Shown here: in pieces, positions 22,264 through 32,099 of the stretch
Numbering within the stretch: position 1 is the first letter of the stretch
How the letters are laid out: each line of letters opens with the position of its first letter
Assembly (NCBI GenBank): GCA_015478945.1
Contig: JABUQX010002406.1
Span: forward strand, 1-43,483
DNA: 43,483 bases
From: Trachelipus rathkii
Lineage: Eukaryota; Arthropoda; Malacostraca; Isopoda; Trachelipodidae
Reading direction: 5' to 3'
Translations under genes and position numbers: made by a program
The notes under the pieces: model-generated
Told to the model about the DNA's origin: nothing
Database searches by the model: none
The model's input: the letters and a program-made list of their open reading frames with translations, nothing else

Positions 22264-23370
22264 TTGTTTATATAAGAAAAAAAATGGATTACATGGTACT
22301 GAAAACTCGAGCTAAAAAATAAGTGGATTTGAAGTATAGAAAACTTGGGCTACCATTATCTGGCAATTTAACATCGTTGTGGTCTATCCTTGAATATATT
22401 TCTTTAAATACATTTATTACTGGCAAAATATTCGAAATTTTCAGAAAACATTTGAAAAAAATTTATTTTTTTGCAAAGAATCAGAAATATTACAAAATTA
22501 AAGAAAGGGTTATGTTAAAGATAAGGAATACCCAAGGGTAAACCGCAAAGATGGCAGGAGTCGGGGTCTCTCGGCCTTCCGGGGCTTAAATCAAAGATAT
22601 GGAAAATGATTTGGAAAAGATTATTGGAAAATGATTTTAAATGGTTCGAGAAAATTATTTTACATACATAATGATGTGGCAAAGATGGTAGAGAACAATA
22701 TCTTCCTCCTCAACATTGTTCTAAATCATCTTGCCTATCTGTATGAGAAATGATGTGGCAAGTTGAAGTTGTGTACAGAACATTGTTGATCAAATAACAG
22801 ATAGCAAAACATTCTTAAACCATTTATGCAAGAGACTTGATTTAGTGAAAATCAAATATTGATTTAATTTCAGAAAAAAAAATTTCAAAGCTGAGGTATG
22901 CATGAGCAGAATTTGATATGAATAGGTTAAAGTTTATTAAAAAAAAAAAAAAAAAAAAAAAAAATAGATGAAACATGAAATATGAGGTCCAAAAAGAGAT
23001 GACAACCACAAATAATAGGTGAACATTTTATCTTTATTGCCAATAATAAATTCTACGCACACATACACACAAAAAAAAACAAAAACAAAAAAAAGTGCAA
23101 ATCCCTAATCAATCTATACAAATTATAAAACTAACAAATATCACAAGGAAAAGGGAGGGGGTGTGGGAATGATATCAATAATTGAATTGAATAACAAATA
23201 ATTAAGAACCTCACATTCAACGCTAAACAAAATAGCAACTCAGGACATATTTTTCGGAATAAATAACTCGATAACATTGATACTCAAATGAATATTTACA
23301 TATTTCGAGTTTTTATTGTAATAATTTCGATTTACTTTATTGTTCAATTGGGCAATTAAGAATGATACAG
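22264..23370. other. Unassigned AT-rich DNA with poly(A)
   Basis: No gene was recognised. It includes an A26 run at 22939-22964, which may be the tail of an unrecognised retro-insertion. The ORF at 22323-22541 (72 codons) shows no family features. Confidence 0.5.
22939..22964 (+). repeat. Poly(A) tract (26 bases)
   Basis: Pure A run. The sequence to its left has no recognised SINE or LINE motif. Confidence 0.95.
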
Positions 23371-23517
23371 TATATATATATATATATAAATATATATAAT
23401 ATATATATATATATATAATATAGTTATATATATAATAATATATATATATATATATAATATATTATATATATATATATATATATATAATATATTATATTAT
23501 ATAGTATATATAATATG

Positions 23518-23582
<65 letters not shown>

Positions 23583-23708
23583 ATATATATATATATATAT
23601 TATATATATATATATACCTATCTATATATTTATATAAATATATATAATAATATATATATATTGTTATATATATATATATAATATATATATATATAGTATA
23701 TAATATAC
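23371..23708. repeat. (TA)n microsatellite, 338 bases
   Basis: Longest TA tract in the window, with frequent AA/TT slips and a few C or G substitutions. It forms the left flank of the short unique island at 23709-23820. Confidence 0.97.
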
Positions 23709-23818
23709 GTATGCAAACACGTTTGTGGCGCTGGTTTGGGATAGCCGGCCTTAAGTTCGATTTCCTGTGTCCCCTCCGTGTTACCCCCTGCATAGGGGAT
23801 AAAGCACGTTATAAAGAG

Positions 23819-23820
<2 letters not shown>
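23709..23820 (+). repeat. Unique island inside (TA)n, possibly SINE-like
   Basis: A GC-richer segment of 112 bases bounded on both sides by (TA)n. It has a TGGCGCTGGTTTGG word (about 23725) resembling an A-box and AGTTCGATTTCC (about 23752) resembling a B-box, but they are only about 27 bases apart, too close for an intact tRNA head. It also contains a short dyad, CCCCTGCATAGGGG, at about 23786-23799. The identity is uncertain. Confidence 0.3.
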
Positions 23821-23860
<40 letters not shown>

Positions 23861-23950
23861 TATATATATATAGTATATATATATTATATATATAAATATA
23901 TATTATATATATATTATATATATAGTAATATATATATATATATATATATT
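23821..23950. repeat. (TA)n microsatellite
   Basis: TA alternation with AA/TT slips, forming the right flank of the island at 23709-23820. Confidence 0.97.
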
Positions 23951-24383
23951 CTCCAATACTAAAAAAAAATATTCCATCATTTTACTATATTAAGAGAACT
24001 ATTTAGCCAGTTTTCTAAATGCATTTTGTATAACTGGTAGCCAAATTGAGTTTAGAAAAGATAAAAAATTACAGAGATTTAAGCAAATATTTTAAATCTA
24101 TACAATTACCTTAGGCCACTATTTATTTTAACATAAATACAAACCTTTTTGAAATATACAAACTAGATCACACAAACTAATATTTAAAATCAATATTAAA
24201 CTCAAGTTTTTTTCTTCTTTAAATTAAACAGAAAAAAAATTATCCTTTTCCAAAGAAAATTTTCATTGGAAATAAAAAAAAATATATTTTAAAATTGGTT
24301 TAAAAAAAAAAAAACATTTTCAAAGACTGACTGAGAAACTTGTAATACAAACACGTACAATATTCTTACACAATCGAAGGAGC
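23951..24383. other. Unassigned AT-rich DNA
   Basis: Nothing recognisable. It is rich in A8-A12 runs. Confidence 0.5.
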
Positions 24384-24472
<89 letters not shown>

Positions 24473-24480
24473 AATAATAG
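24384..24480. repeat. (AAT)n microsatellite
   Basis: About 29 near-perfect units followed by CTAATAATAG and a CAGCAGCTGCC word. Confidence 0.97.
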
Positions 24481-24574
24481 CAGCAGCTGCCTTTTAACTA
24501 CAGATAAAATGCCCAAGCTAAATATAGCCAAATATTTGCCAATATATGTACAAGTAATGAAAATGTATGCTCGT

Positions 24575-24593
24575 GATATATATTATGATATAT

Positions 24594-24651
<58 letters not shown>

Positions 24652-24672
24652 ATATATAATATATTATATATA

Positions 24673-24714
<42 letters not shown>

Positions 24715-24715
24715 C
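24575..24715. repeat. (TA)n microsatellite
   Basis: TA alternation with several TATTATA slips. Confidence 0.97.
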
Positions 24716-25253
24716 ATATGTACTACTAAGACTTAAGACTTACTCTAGACTAGGTTCATGGAGAAAACAGTGAGATATTTATACCAATAACTTCCATACA
24801 TTATTCCCAAACAATCATTAAAAATTCTCACCCATAATTACATCTGTCCATATTCCCGTAAGATACTTTATAGTAGTAGTTTTTAGGGCGTTCTACGCTC
24901 AAATATGGGATATAGTTTAATTACAATCAGTACTAGTCAGTACAATTCCCATAATAATAACAATCAATCATCACATTATAATTACTGAGTGATTAATAAT
25001 TTCGAAAATATAAAATGAGAACCAGCAACTGCAACGATACATTTGATTTAGTGCATTTTATTGAATTATGAAACCTGTTCCAGTGTAAGACATTTGACAA
25101 TGTGGCATCATACGGTCCTGATATGTATACTTAATGTATTTTAGTGTGTTTATTAACTATTTAATCTGAAAGTATCTCATGAGCAGTTCAAAAACCAACA
25201 ACTTAACAGAAAATGCCCAATCGAAATAATCTTAATTATTCCCAAGCATCATG
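24716..25253. other. Unassigned AT-rich DNA
   Basis: No ORF or motif recognised. Confidence 0.5.
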
Positions 25254-25256
25254 TAG

Positions 25257-25293
<37 letters not shown>

Positions 25294-25430
25294 CGATAAT
25301 AATAATAACAAATAATCAATATCTAATGAGTAATATAGATAATAATAATAATAAATAAAATAGTAATAATTTATAATAATTATTAATAATAATTAATAAT
25401 AAAAATATTAATAATAATAAGCAAATAATA

Positions 25431-25485
<55 letters not shown>

Positions 25486-25497
25486 TAATAATCAACA
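25254..25497. repeat. Imperfect AAT/GAT microsatellite
   Basis: Begins as AAT, passes through GATAAT hexamers (25270-25300), becomes irregular, and ends as a purer AAT block from about 25430. This looks like an old, decaying array with a younger expanded core. Confidence 0.93.
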
Positions 25498-25556
25498 TTA
25501 ATCTTTGCCTAGTTATTTCAAATAGTCTTGGAGTTTAAACAGCAAATAATGATATT

Positions 25557-25559
25557 AAT

Positions 25560-25645
<86 letters not shown>

Positions 25646-25655
25646 TAAAAATAAT
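25557..25655. repeat. (AAT)n microsatellite
   Basis: About 29 near-perfect units ending in AAAAATAAAAATAAT. Confidence 0.97.
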
Positions 25656-26418
25656 GGAATTACATATTTAATGATGCAGTTAAAAACTTTGTTGCTAATT
25701 CAAATTTGTAACTTCAGTCAGTCATTTAATAGTTCAGAGCCTTAGAAAAATATTGTACAACTCAAAGTCATTGCTGTTTTATTTTCAGATTTCTCGATAT
25801 TAATGACCTATATTACTGTTACTGAAAACCTTCTTTAACCATTATAATCAAACTATTTTTCCCTGATGCATTTTTGATGTAGCTACACTGTTCACGTATA
25901 TTCAATAGGCAAAGTCAATTTCCTACATTAAATAAATTTAATGCTGGTCTCATGGCTCCTTCCTGTTGTACCTATTCTGCATACATTGCTTCTTACCAAA
26001 TATTCTTTAAAACAAGAAATAACATTATAACATTCAACCATAGTTCACTCATAAAACAAACCGCACTTATTGCTTCTTCCAAAATGCTCTTTAAAACAGA
26101 AACTCTATTATAATACACTAGCATACTTTTCCTCAGTACCGGATTATTGTGTTGGATTTGCCTCAGAAAAAATGAAGGTAGTTTTTCCTTCCAATACAAC
26201 TATCCCATTTACTTATAGTCTCTCCCTTTATTTCAGCTTTCCTTAACACCTAAATTTCACCCATTAAGGCATCAGTGACGTTATCCCCTGCCTTTACCCT
26301 ATCGTCTGGAAATTTTAAAAATAATTTTACAGGGCCTAACTCACTTCAAAGATCTTAACTATCAATATCATTTGTAATCAAACGTTTTAGCACCTCTATT
26401 TCTTTCTCGTCCTATTAC
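25656..26418. other. Unassigned DNA downstream of the minus-strand gene
   Basis: No coding motif recognised. The words TTCTTACCAAATATTCTTTAA and TTGCTTCTTCCAAAATGCTC (near 25990 and 26070), each followed by AAAAC, form a weak direct repeat about 85 bases apart. Confidence 0.45.
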
Positions 26419-26419
26419 A

Positions 26420-26516
<97 letters not shown>
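26419..26516. repeat. (AAT)n microsatellite
   Basis: About 32 units. It lies just beyond the candidate polyadenylation signal of the minus-strand gene. Confidence 0.97.
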
Positions 26517-26533
26517 TACTAAACAAATTTTTT

Positions 26534-26539
26534 TTTATT
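26534..26539 (-). promoter_or_regulatory. Candidate polyadenylation signal AATAAA
   Basis: Reads AATAAA on the minus strand about 315 bases after the stop codon of the gene ending at 26854, and is the first such hexamer met downstream. No cleavage-site evidence is visible and AT-rich DNA produces this word by chance. Confidence 0.25.
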
Positions 26540-26597
26540 ACAGAACTATTAATTCTATTACAACTTGGGATTTTTCCCCTTCACAGAAGGGGTAGTC

Positions 26598-26665
<68 letters not shown>
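26598..26665. repeat. (AAT)n microsatellite
   Basis: About 22 units. If transcription continues to 26534, this lies in the 3' UTR of the minus-strand gene as an ATT repeat. Confidence 0.97.
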
Positions 26666-26719
26666 GATTTAAAAGTATTTTTAAAACATTTTCAAAGTAC
26701 ATCAATCACTACAAATTTC

Positions 26720-26738
26720 TTAATAATAATAACAATAA

Positions 26739-26784
<46 letters not shown>

Positions 26785-26804
26785 TAATAATAATAATAAT
26801 AATT
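26720..26804. repeat. (AAT)n microsatellite in probable 3' UTR
   Basis: AAT triplets with two slips, 50 bases downstream of the stop codon of the minus-strand gene. A further short ATT block starts immediately at the stop codon (26838-26853). Confidence 0.96.
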
Positions 26805-26853
26805 AATTTTTTGGAATTTGTTTACAATACAAGAAAATATTATTATTATTATT

Positions 26854-29469
26854 TTACCACCAGGGATTAGTTCCCCTGAAAAAGGCTCCTCTCCTGAAAG
26901 GTCCTCGTGGAGACTCAAACCTCTCTCCACCTCGTCCTCGTGGAGACTCAAACCTCTCTCCACCTCGTCCTCGTGGAGAGTCGAACCTATCCACACTTCG
27001 TCCTCGCTGAGACTCGAATCTTTCTGCACTTCGTCCTCCATCAAAATGTCCTCTTGGAGAACCTCTGGGACCCATGTGTCCTCCCCATCTCCTATTATTT
27101 CCAAAAGGATTACCTCTATAAGGGGAAGCCCTTGGGGTTCTATTGTACCCACGAGGTGTGGAGGAGAATGGAGGGTCTATTCTAGGTCTAAAAATTGGGG
27201 TTGGTAAAATAGGAGTGTTATGGAGAGAGGCTATCGGTCTCTCGTCCATTTGAAAGTCCTCCCTTTCATCTTCAACGGAATATCTTCGATGCGTTGCCGA
27301 AAATGCGTCCCTTCCTCTAAAAGATTCATCCCTGTAGTTTCCAGCACCTCTGATAGTACTTATAAAACTCTGTATTGCTTCTCCTTTGCTCTCGAAATCA
27401 TCCAATTTAGTTTTCTTTTGTGGTTCCTCGGTGTGCTTTTCATCCAATCGTTTTAATTCCTCTGATATTGATCTTCTCTCTTGATGATTCCCTATTTTCA
27501 ATAGTTCCTCTGTTAATGACTTTTGTTCCCCTACGGGAGAGGTCCCTTCTAGCCTTTTCAGTTCTTCAGAGAGAGATTTTGGCTCACCGATAGTAGTACG
27601 TTTGACTTCGACAACGCCATATTTACGTCTGTCTAAGGTTGCTAGAGGTGTAACGCCAAATTTATCCGATTCGTTACTGTTATTAGGCTTAGTGACATCT
27701 TTTTCAGGTGTATTTTTACTTTGATCAAGTACTTTACTCGTATTAGAAGAGTCTTCAAATTCAGAATCCTTTTTGTCTAAATCAATATGATAAAGGTCGT
27801 CACCACTGTCACTGTCACTCTCAAAACTACTTGATGAATAGTCAATAACAGCCTTTAATGACTTGCTAATTTCTTCAATTCCTTGAATAACAGAAGGAGG
27901 TAGAACATTTCGAGGTTCCGCGCCTTTAAACCAGTCTTTCCTTTCCTCTTTTTCTTCCTCTTTGGGAAGTTCCTCTTTTTCTTCCTCTTTTGGAAGTTCC
28001 TCTTTTTCTTCCTCTTTTGTAAGTTCCCCTTTTTCTTCCTTTTTGGGAAGTACTTCTTTAGGTTCTACCTTTTCCTCTTTACGTTCTTCCACTTTTTCTT
28101 CTTTACGTTCCATTGGTTCCTCCAATTTTTTAGGAACGTCAGTTTCATCTTCTTCATGGAGTAGTGGAAGGCGAATTTTTTGTTTCTCGTCATCTTCTTC
28201 AGAACCCGTCAGAGGAATGATGTTACGAGTTTTCAAACTAAAACTGACTGGTTTGTGAATAGACTGTGAAAGTGGGTTGCTACTTTTGTTTTGTGTTACA
28301 GCCTTAGGATTTTCTTCTAATTTCTCATCCAAATGAATGTTCTTAGGAGGTTTTCTTACTCCAGCCGGTGGACCCCTCTTCTTTCCCCTTTTCGTTTCAT
28401 CATCAGTAACTCCAGAAGTATCAGAATCACTAATATCCATATCGGAACCTGAACCTGCTCCTTGAGAGGGATCTCCTTGTTTACTCACACTTCTTTTAAC
28501 TCTCATGTCAATATCTCCACTGGGAAATAGTCGTGGCAAAGCGCCTACAGGATGTTCCTGAGCAAGTGCTCGATAATCATAGCAAGGGTAATCAAATGGA
28601 GATCGTTTTTCAGCCGATTCTGCAAAGCGATCGTCCCCCTGGGGTTCAATTGATACCAAGTTTCGTTCTCTACCAACACCCTCAGAGAAAGACGGTGGTT
28701 TAGGGGGAGGAGGAGGAGGAATAGTCTGAGACCTAAAAGATTTTATTGGAAGAGAAGGATCTTCACTGCATCCCAAAACCTGGGTCACTCTCCCTTCTAA
28801 GGCTTGAAGTTCTTCAGCCCCCGGAAGTTCTCCCCAATTTCTATTATCTTCTTCCTCTAAATCTTCCCAATCATTAGAAAAGTCTTCAATACGCTCTTCA
28901 GGTGGAGGAGGGGGAGGAGGTGGAGGTGGTGGAGGGGGTTGTGACCAAACATTGGGAGCTTCAATACTCCATGTTGATTTGGTATCCCCTTGGGTAGAAG
29001 GGGCATCGAGTGGAAGAGGAGGATAAGCTGGTAGTGGTGGAGGATAATTCATTTTAGGTGAAGTGCTTGGTGGAGGTTTAGGAAAAGGTGGCGGTGGTGG
29101 TTCAACTGGCAATGGATGTCCTTGAGGAGAAGTTTTTGGCGCAGGTGGCAAAGGAATGGGAAGTACTGGTGGAGGATGGTGAGGACCACTGGTATGTAAG
29201 AGCTGAACTGAAGCAGAATGTGTAAGAGGTGGTGGTATCGAGGAGGTGAGAAGGGTGACATCTGGAAGAGGCGGTGGAATAGTGCTGGGGTGAATCGGTA
29301 AAGGAGGAAGTGGAGGTATGACAGGTAGATGAGGCGGAGGTGGAGGAGCAGCTGTTGTCACTGGAGCGGGAAGTGGAACCGGAAGAGGTTGGGTCAAAAC
29401 TGAAGCTTTGGCATAAGTTTTACCAAATGTGTCCAACAATTCCTTCGCACTCATGGGTTTGGGGGGTTC
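26854..29469 (-). CDS. Terminal coding exon of a Pro-rich / acidic / RG-repeat protein (unidentified)
   Basis: An uninterrupted 871-codon exon ends in TAA at 26854-26856. It begins with EPPKPMSAKELLDTFGKTY right after a canonical acceptor (CTCCTACAG at 29470), in phase 0. Methionines upstream of the acceptor lie in the intron, so the true start is in an exon to the right, not identified. From N to C it shows a proline-rich third (including a Pro run of about 15 near 28903-28946) and a DYRALAQEHPVG..LPRLFPSGDIDMR block (near 28500-28600). It continues with an acidic Ser/Asp cluster and a basic KRGKKRG nuclear-localisation-like motif (near 28380), a Lys/Glu region with 9-residue repeats, and an Arg/Gly/Phe-rich tail with 11-residue repeats ending in TNPWW. 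No folded domain is visible. This composition is common in nuclear RNA-processing and transcription-termination factors (RPRD2- or CCCH-finger-type proteins are untested guesses). The whole looks mostly disordered and intact, and is the only convincing host gene here. Confidence 0.85.
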   Translation of the reverse strand, partial: EPPKPMSAKELLDTFGKTYAKASVLTQPLPVPLPAPVTTAAPPPPPHLPVIPPLPPLPIHPSTIPPPLPDVTLLTSSIPPPLTHSASVQLLHTSGPHHPPPVLPIPLPPAPKTSPQGHPLPVEPPPPPFPKPPPSTSPKMNYPPPLPAYPPLPLDAPSTQGDTKSTWSIEAPNVWSQPPPPPPPPPPPPPEERIEDFSNDWEDLEEEDNRNWGELPGAEELQALEGRVTQVLGCSEDPSLPIKSFRSQTIPPPPPPKPPSFSEGVGRERNLVSIEPQGDDRFAESAEKRSPFDYPCYDYRALAQEHPVGALPRLFPSGDIDMRVKRSVSKQGDPSQGAGSGSDMDISDSDTSGVTDDETKRGKKRGPPAGVRKPPKNIHLDEKLEENPKAVTQNKSSNPLSQSIHKPVSFSLKTRNIIPLTGSEEDDEKQKIRLPLLHEEDETDVPKKLEEPMERKEEKVEERKEEKVEPKEVLPKKEEKGELTKEEEKEELPKEEEKEELPKEEEKEERKDWFKGAEPRNVLPPSVIQGIEEISKSLKAVIDYSSSSFESDSDSGDDLYHIDLDKKDSEFEDSSNTSKVLDQSKNTPEKDVTKPNNSNESDKFGVTPLATLDRRKYGVVEVKRTTIGEPKSLSEELKRLEGTSPVGEQKSLTEELLKIGNHQERRSISEELKRLDEKHTEEPQKKTKLDDFESKGEAIQSFISTIRGAGNYRDESFRGRDAFSATHRRYSVEDEREDFQMDERPIASLHNTPILPTPIFRPRIDPPFSSTPRGYNRTPRASPYRGNPFGNNRRWGGHMGPRGSPRGHFDGGRSAERFESQRGRSVDRFDSPRGRGGERFESPRGRGGERFESPRGPFRRGAFFRGTNPWW
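26902..27033 (-). repeat. In-frame 33-bp coding minisatellite (RG repeats)
   Basis: Four consecutive 33-base units (26902, 26935, 26968, 27001) encode 11-residue repeats of the type RGRGGERFESP near the C-terminus of the exon. The first two units in plus coordinates are identical at DNA level, and the others diverge while keeping RF(E/D)S. Exact identity indicates a recent in-frame duplication. Confidence 0.95.
27943..28050 (-). repeat. In-frame 27-bp coding minisatellite (Lys/Glu repeats)
   Basis: Four 27-base units (27943, 27970, 27997, 28024) encode the nine-residue motif LPKEEEKEE and variants. Together with the flanking ERKEEKVE words it makes a highly charged segment, predicted to be helical or disordered. 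Copy number is likely to vary between alleles. Confidence 0.93.
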
Positions 29470-29485
29470 CTGTAGGAGAAATAAA
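29470..29485 (-). other. 3' splice site of the terminal exon
   Basis: The minus strand reads TTTATTTCTCCTACAG followed by GAACCC: a polypyrimidine tract and AG just before the point where the proline-rich reading becomes protein-like. Upstream in-frame sequence encodes a hydrophobic Leu/Tyr-rich stretch typical of translated intron. Confidence 0.75.
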
Positions 29486-29605
29486 TAAGTCAACAACCGC
29501 AATAAAGAAAATGTTAATAAATATGAACCCCACAAAAAAATTATAATTTTTTTTTAATAGTTTTCAGCAATTTTTTTAAAAAAAGTAAAACTGCCTACAT
29601 AACCA

Positions 29606-29646
29606 ATATATATATATAATATATATATATATCATTATATTATATA

Positions 29647-29688
<42 letters not shown>

Positions 29689-29734
29689 TATTATAATATA
29701 TATATATATATATATATAATATAATATAATAATC

Positions 29735-29766
<32 letters not shown>
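29606..29766. repeat. (TA)n microsatellite in the putative intron
   Basis: TA alternation with slips, about 140 bases upstream (gene sense) of the splice acceptor. Confidence 0.97.
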
Positions 29767-30092
29767 AACAGGACATCATGTACACATTATAACAGAATCA
29801 AAGATGGGAATGGTTGTTCGTTATGCTTTCCGTAGGAGCATGTATACTGGTTATCTCGCAAATACTAGAGGTTTAGAAAATGGCATAAAAATTTTAAAGT
29901 TAATAACTACATGAAAAACATATTTAATATTAAAATTAATGCTTATAAAAGAAAAGCTATACAATGTATGACGTCATGTACAAGTTAGAATAGTATCAGT
30001 CAAGTCAATACGCGTTATATAAAGATCCCCTTTTGAAGGTTTCTGATAATTTAGGCAACATTAGGTATTGCTGCGTTGGTTATGTTACAGTA
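29767..30092. other. Unassigned AT-rich DNA, probably intronic
   Basis: No exon or RNA recognised. If the minus-strand gene continues upstream this is intron. Confidence 0.45.
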
Positions 30093-30111
30093 GGGAAGGG
30101 AAGGGAAGGGG
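30093..30111 (+). other. G-quadruplex motif
   Basis: Four G tracts with two-base AA loops (GGGAAGGGAAGGGAAGGGG) meet the G3+N1-7 consensus for intramolecular quadruplexes. It directly adjoins the TTAGG array. Confidence 0.8.
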
Positions 30112-30188
30112 TTAGGTTAGGTTAGGTTAGGTTAGGTTAGGTTAAGTTAAGTTAGGTTAGGTTAGGTTAGGTTAGGTTAGGTTAGGTT
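30110..30188 (+). repeat. Interstitial TTAGG telomere-type array
   Basis: About 15-16 copies of GGTTA, two of them changed to AGTTA near 30145. TTAGG is the ancestral telomere repeat of arthropods. Unique sequence on both sides shows that it is interstitial, not a chromosome end. Confidence 0.9.
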
Positions 30189-30845
30189 ATGTCGAATCTA
30201 GCTGGCAGGTTAAGATCTTTGATTATGTTATCTAAAGTTTAGGCATGTTAGACTAAGTTGGGCATGATGTCATAAGAGAAAAATATGGAAAGGGAGTTAA
30301 CGAGAAGGCGAGAAGCGTAGAAATATTAAATTCGCGCCGTTATAATTAAAAAGCGTAACTGTCCCATATAATGGACAAGATTTGGTCCATATATTTAACA
30401 TGGTCTGATTGGCTTGGGAATCGTGTGAGTATATTATTTATTCTCCGATTGTTCCACTAAAATTTCATTTTTAAGAGTGTGTCCTATTATTTAGGGGTAG
30501 GGGGTGTTAAAACATCCCTTAGAGGGCTGAAACTTATAAAATTGGTCTTTCAGTACTGTACTTGATAACCTATAGGTTGATATGTCATACCCTATGCTAG
30601 TCAAAAACAAATTTTGACTCTGTCTCGGACTCTAATTCCTGTTGAAAGGTTATAAGATTCTCTATTCTTACTAATCATTTCTCTAATTTTTCATTTTTGA
30701 TGGTCAAGTAACCAAAAACCCTACTTTATGGGCTTACACCCTCTACGAAGGTATTGGGAATCGCAAACCTCGACTACGGCTCGGTAATGACATGTGATGG
30801 TACAAATATGATTTTAATCAGTGTCAAGTACTATGAATTTATGCT
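30189..30845. other. Unassigned DNA
   Basis: No ORF, RNA or element recognised. It is probably intronic or intergenic. Confidence 0.45.
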
Positions 30846-31480
30846 TTAGTGAACGATGGAGCATGGTGGAGAAGGTAGTGTGTGGATGTATGTAGATGTT
30901 ATTGTGTATTATCTTTTCGCGTTTTCATGCTATATAATAGCAATAAAATTAAAATAATGTATCTACATATATGAAAAATCATAGGTTAAGGACTGAAAAT
31001 ATGTGCATGCGGAGGGGTGGGGTGGGACGTGGTTTGGGTGATTTTCATGTTATCGTGTTTTCACTCTATAAAATTAAAAAATGTTGGTGCATATATGAAA
31101 AATTATAGGTTAAGGATTGAAAACATGTGCGAGATGAGGAGGGTGAGAGCGTATGTATATATTTCTGGTACACTAAAAATATGAATCAAATAAAAATTTA
31201 ATAAATGAACAAATTTTTAAACAAATTTAAAAATTATAAAAATAATTTTAAATTAACGTTTAAATGAATATAAAAAATATTAAAGTTATAGTCTGAAAAG
31301 AAATTGGTGTATAAATGCTTGTTTATATAAAAAATATAAATGTTATGAAAATCATAGATTAAAGACTGAAAACGTTTGTGGGAAGGGTTGGGTGGGGTGA
31401 ATGTACGTTATCGAGGGTTTTGCACAACAAATATAAATTTCAATAAAAATTTAATAATAAAACATTTTTTATTAATTTAA
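30846..31480. repeat. Degenerate satellite of about 125-bp period
   Basis: The word ATGAAAATCATAGGTTAAG followed by GACTGAAAA occurs in slightly varied form at 30971, 31095 and 31345, that is, spaced 124 and 250 (twice 125) bases. Each is followed by a G-rich GGGGTGGGGTG-type segment and then an ATTTTCATGTTATCG or similar word. The unit between 31220 and 31345 is eroded. Copies are diverged, so the array is old. Confidence 0.6.
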
Positions 31481-31810
31481 AAATATATATTTTTTTTAAA
31501 TTTTATTGTTAAAAAGAAAATATAAAAAATTACTAGAGTTATAGTTTGAAAAGAAAATAGTATACATGCTCGTTTAAAAAAAATATATAAAAAATTTATG
31601 TTCCATCTTGAAAAGAAAATGAAGTGTAAGAATTATTATAGTTACAACTTGAAAAAAAAAATTAATAATATTAAGTCAGGGGTTAATATAAAATAGGGTA
31701 TATAATATAAATATTAAAGTCAAAATTTATATGAAAATATATTTAAATATTAAAGTTTCAGCTTAAAAGAAAATATAGTTAAATATAAATGCTAACACAT
31801 TGAAAACGGG
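31481..31810. other. Unassigned AT-rich DNA
   Basis: A-rich and T-rich, with repeated TTAAAGTT and GAAAAGAAAAT words that may be further decayed units of the preceding satellite. No gene seen. Confidence 0.45.
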
Positions 31811-32099
31811 ATATTGATAATAATTATCGTCCAAAAGGAAGCGGTCACACTGGGTTGAATAATCAACTCCATGGGTGGGTCCTCACTAATACATATTATA
31901 AATGTCATAAAAGACAATTTAGATGGCGAAATGAATATTCAGTCAAAAATAAATAAAAAGCTAAATAAAAAGATGTCCTTACATTATAAATAGTCCTAAT
32001 ACTACATAACAAATTCAAATGTGAAGAATATTCAGTTCTTGGAAATAAGAGAAAATAGTTACTATTAAAGTGGGAGGATTCAGATATGATATGGGATAA

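Noticed and set aside
19651..25498. ORFs encoding poly-Leu, poly-Ile or poly-Asn (19651, 20041, 24289, 25316)
   Set aside because: They are artefacts of (AAT)n triplet repeats.
26709..27207. ORFs of 129-147 codons overlapping the C-terminal end of the host exon
   Set aside because: They are other-frame shadows of the RG-repeat coding region and the AAT tract.
29470..29535. Methionine at 29535 as start of the host protein
   Set aside because: The 22 residues before the acceptor are hydrophobic translated intron, and a canonical CTACAG acceptor lies exactly at the change of character.
30110..30188. True chromosome end
   Set aside because: Unique sequence continues for more than 13 kb to the right and 30 kb to the left.
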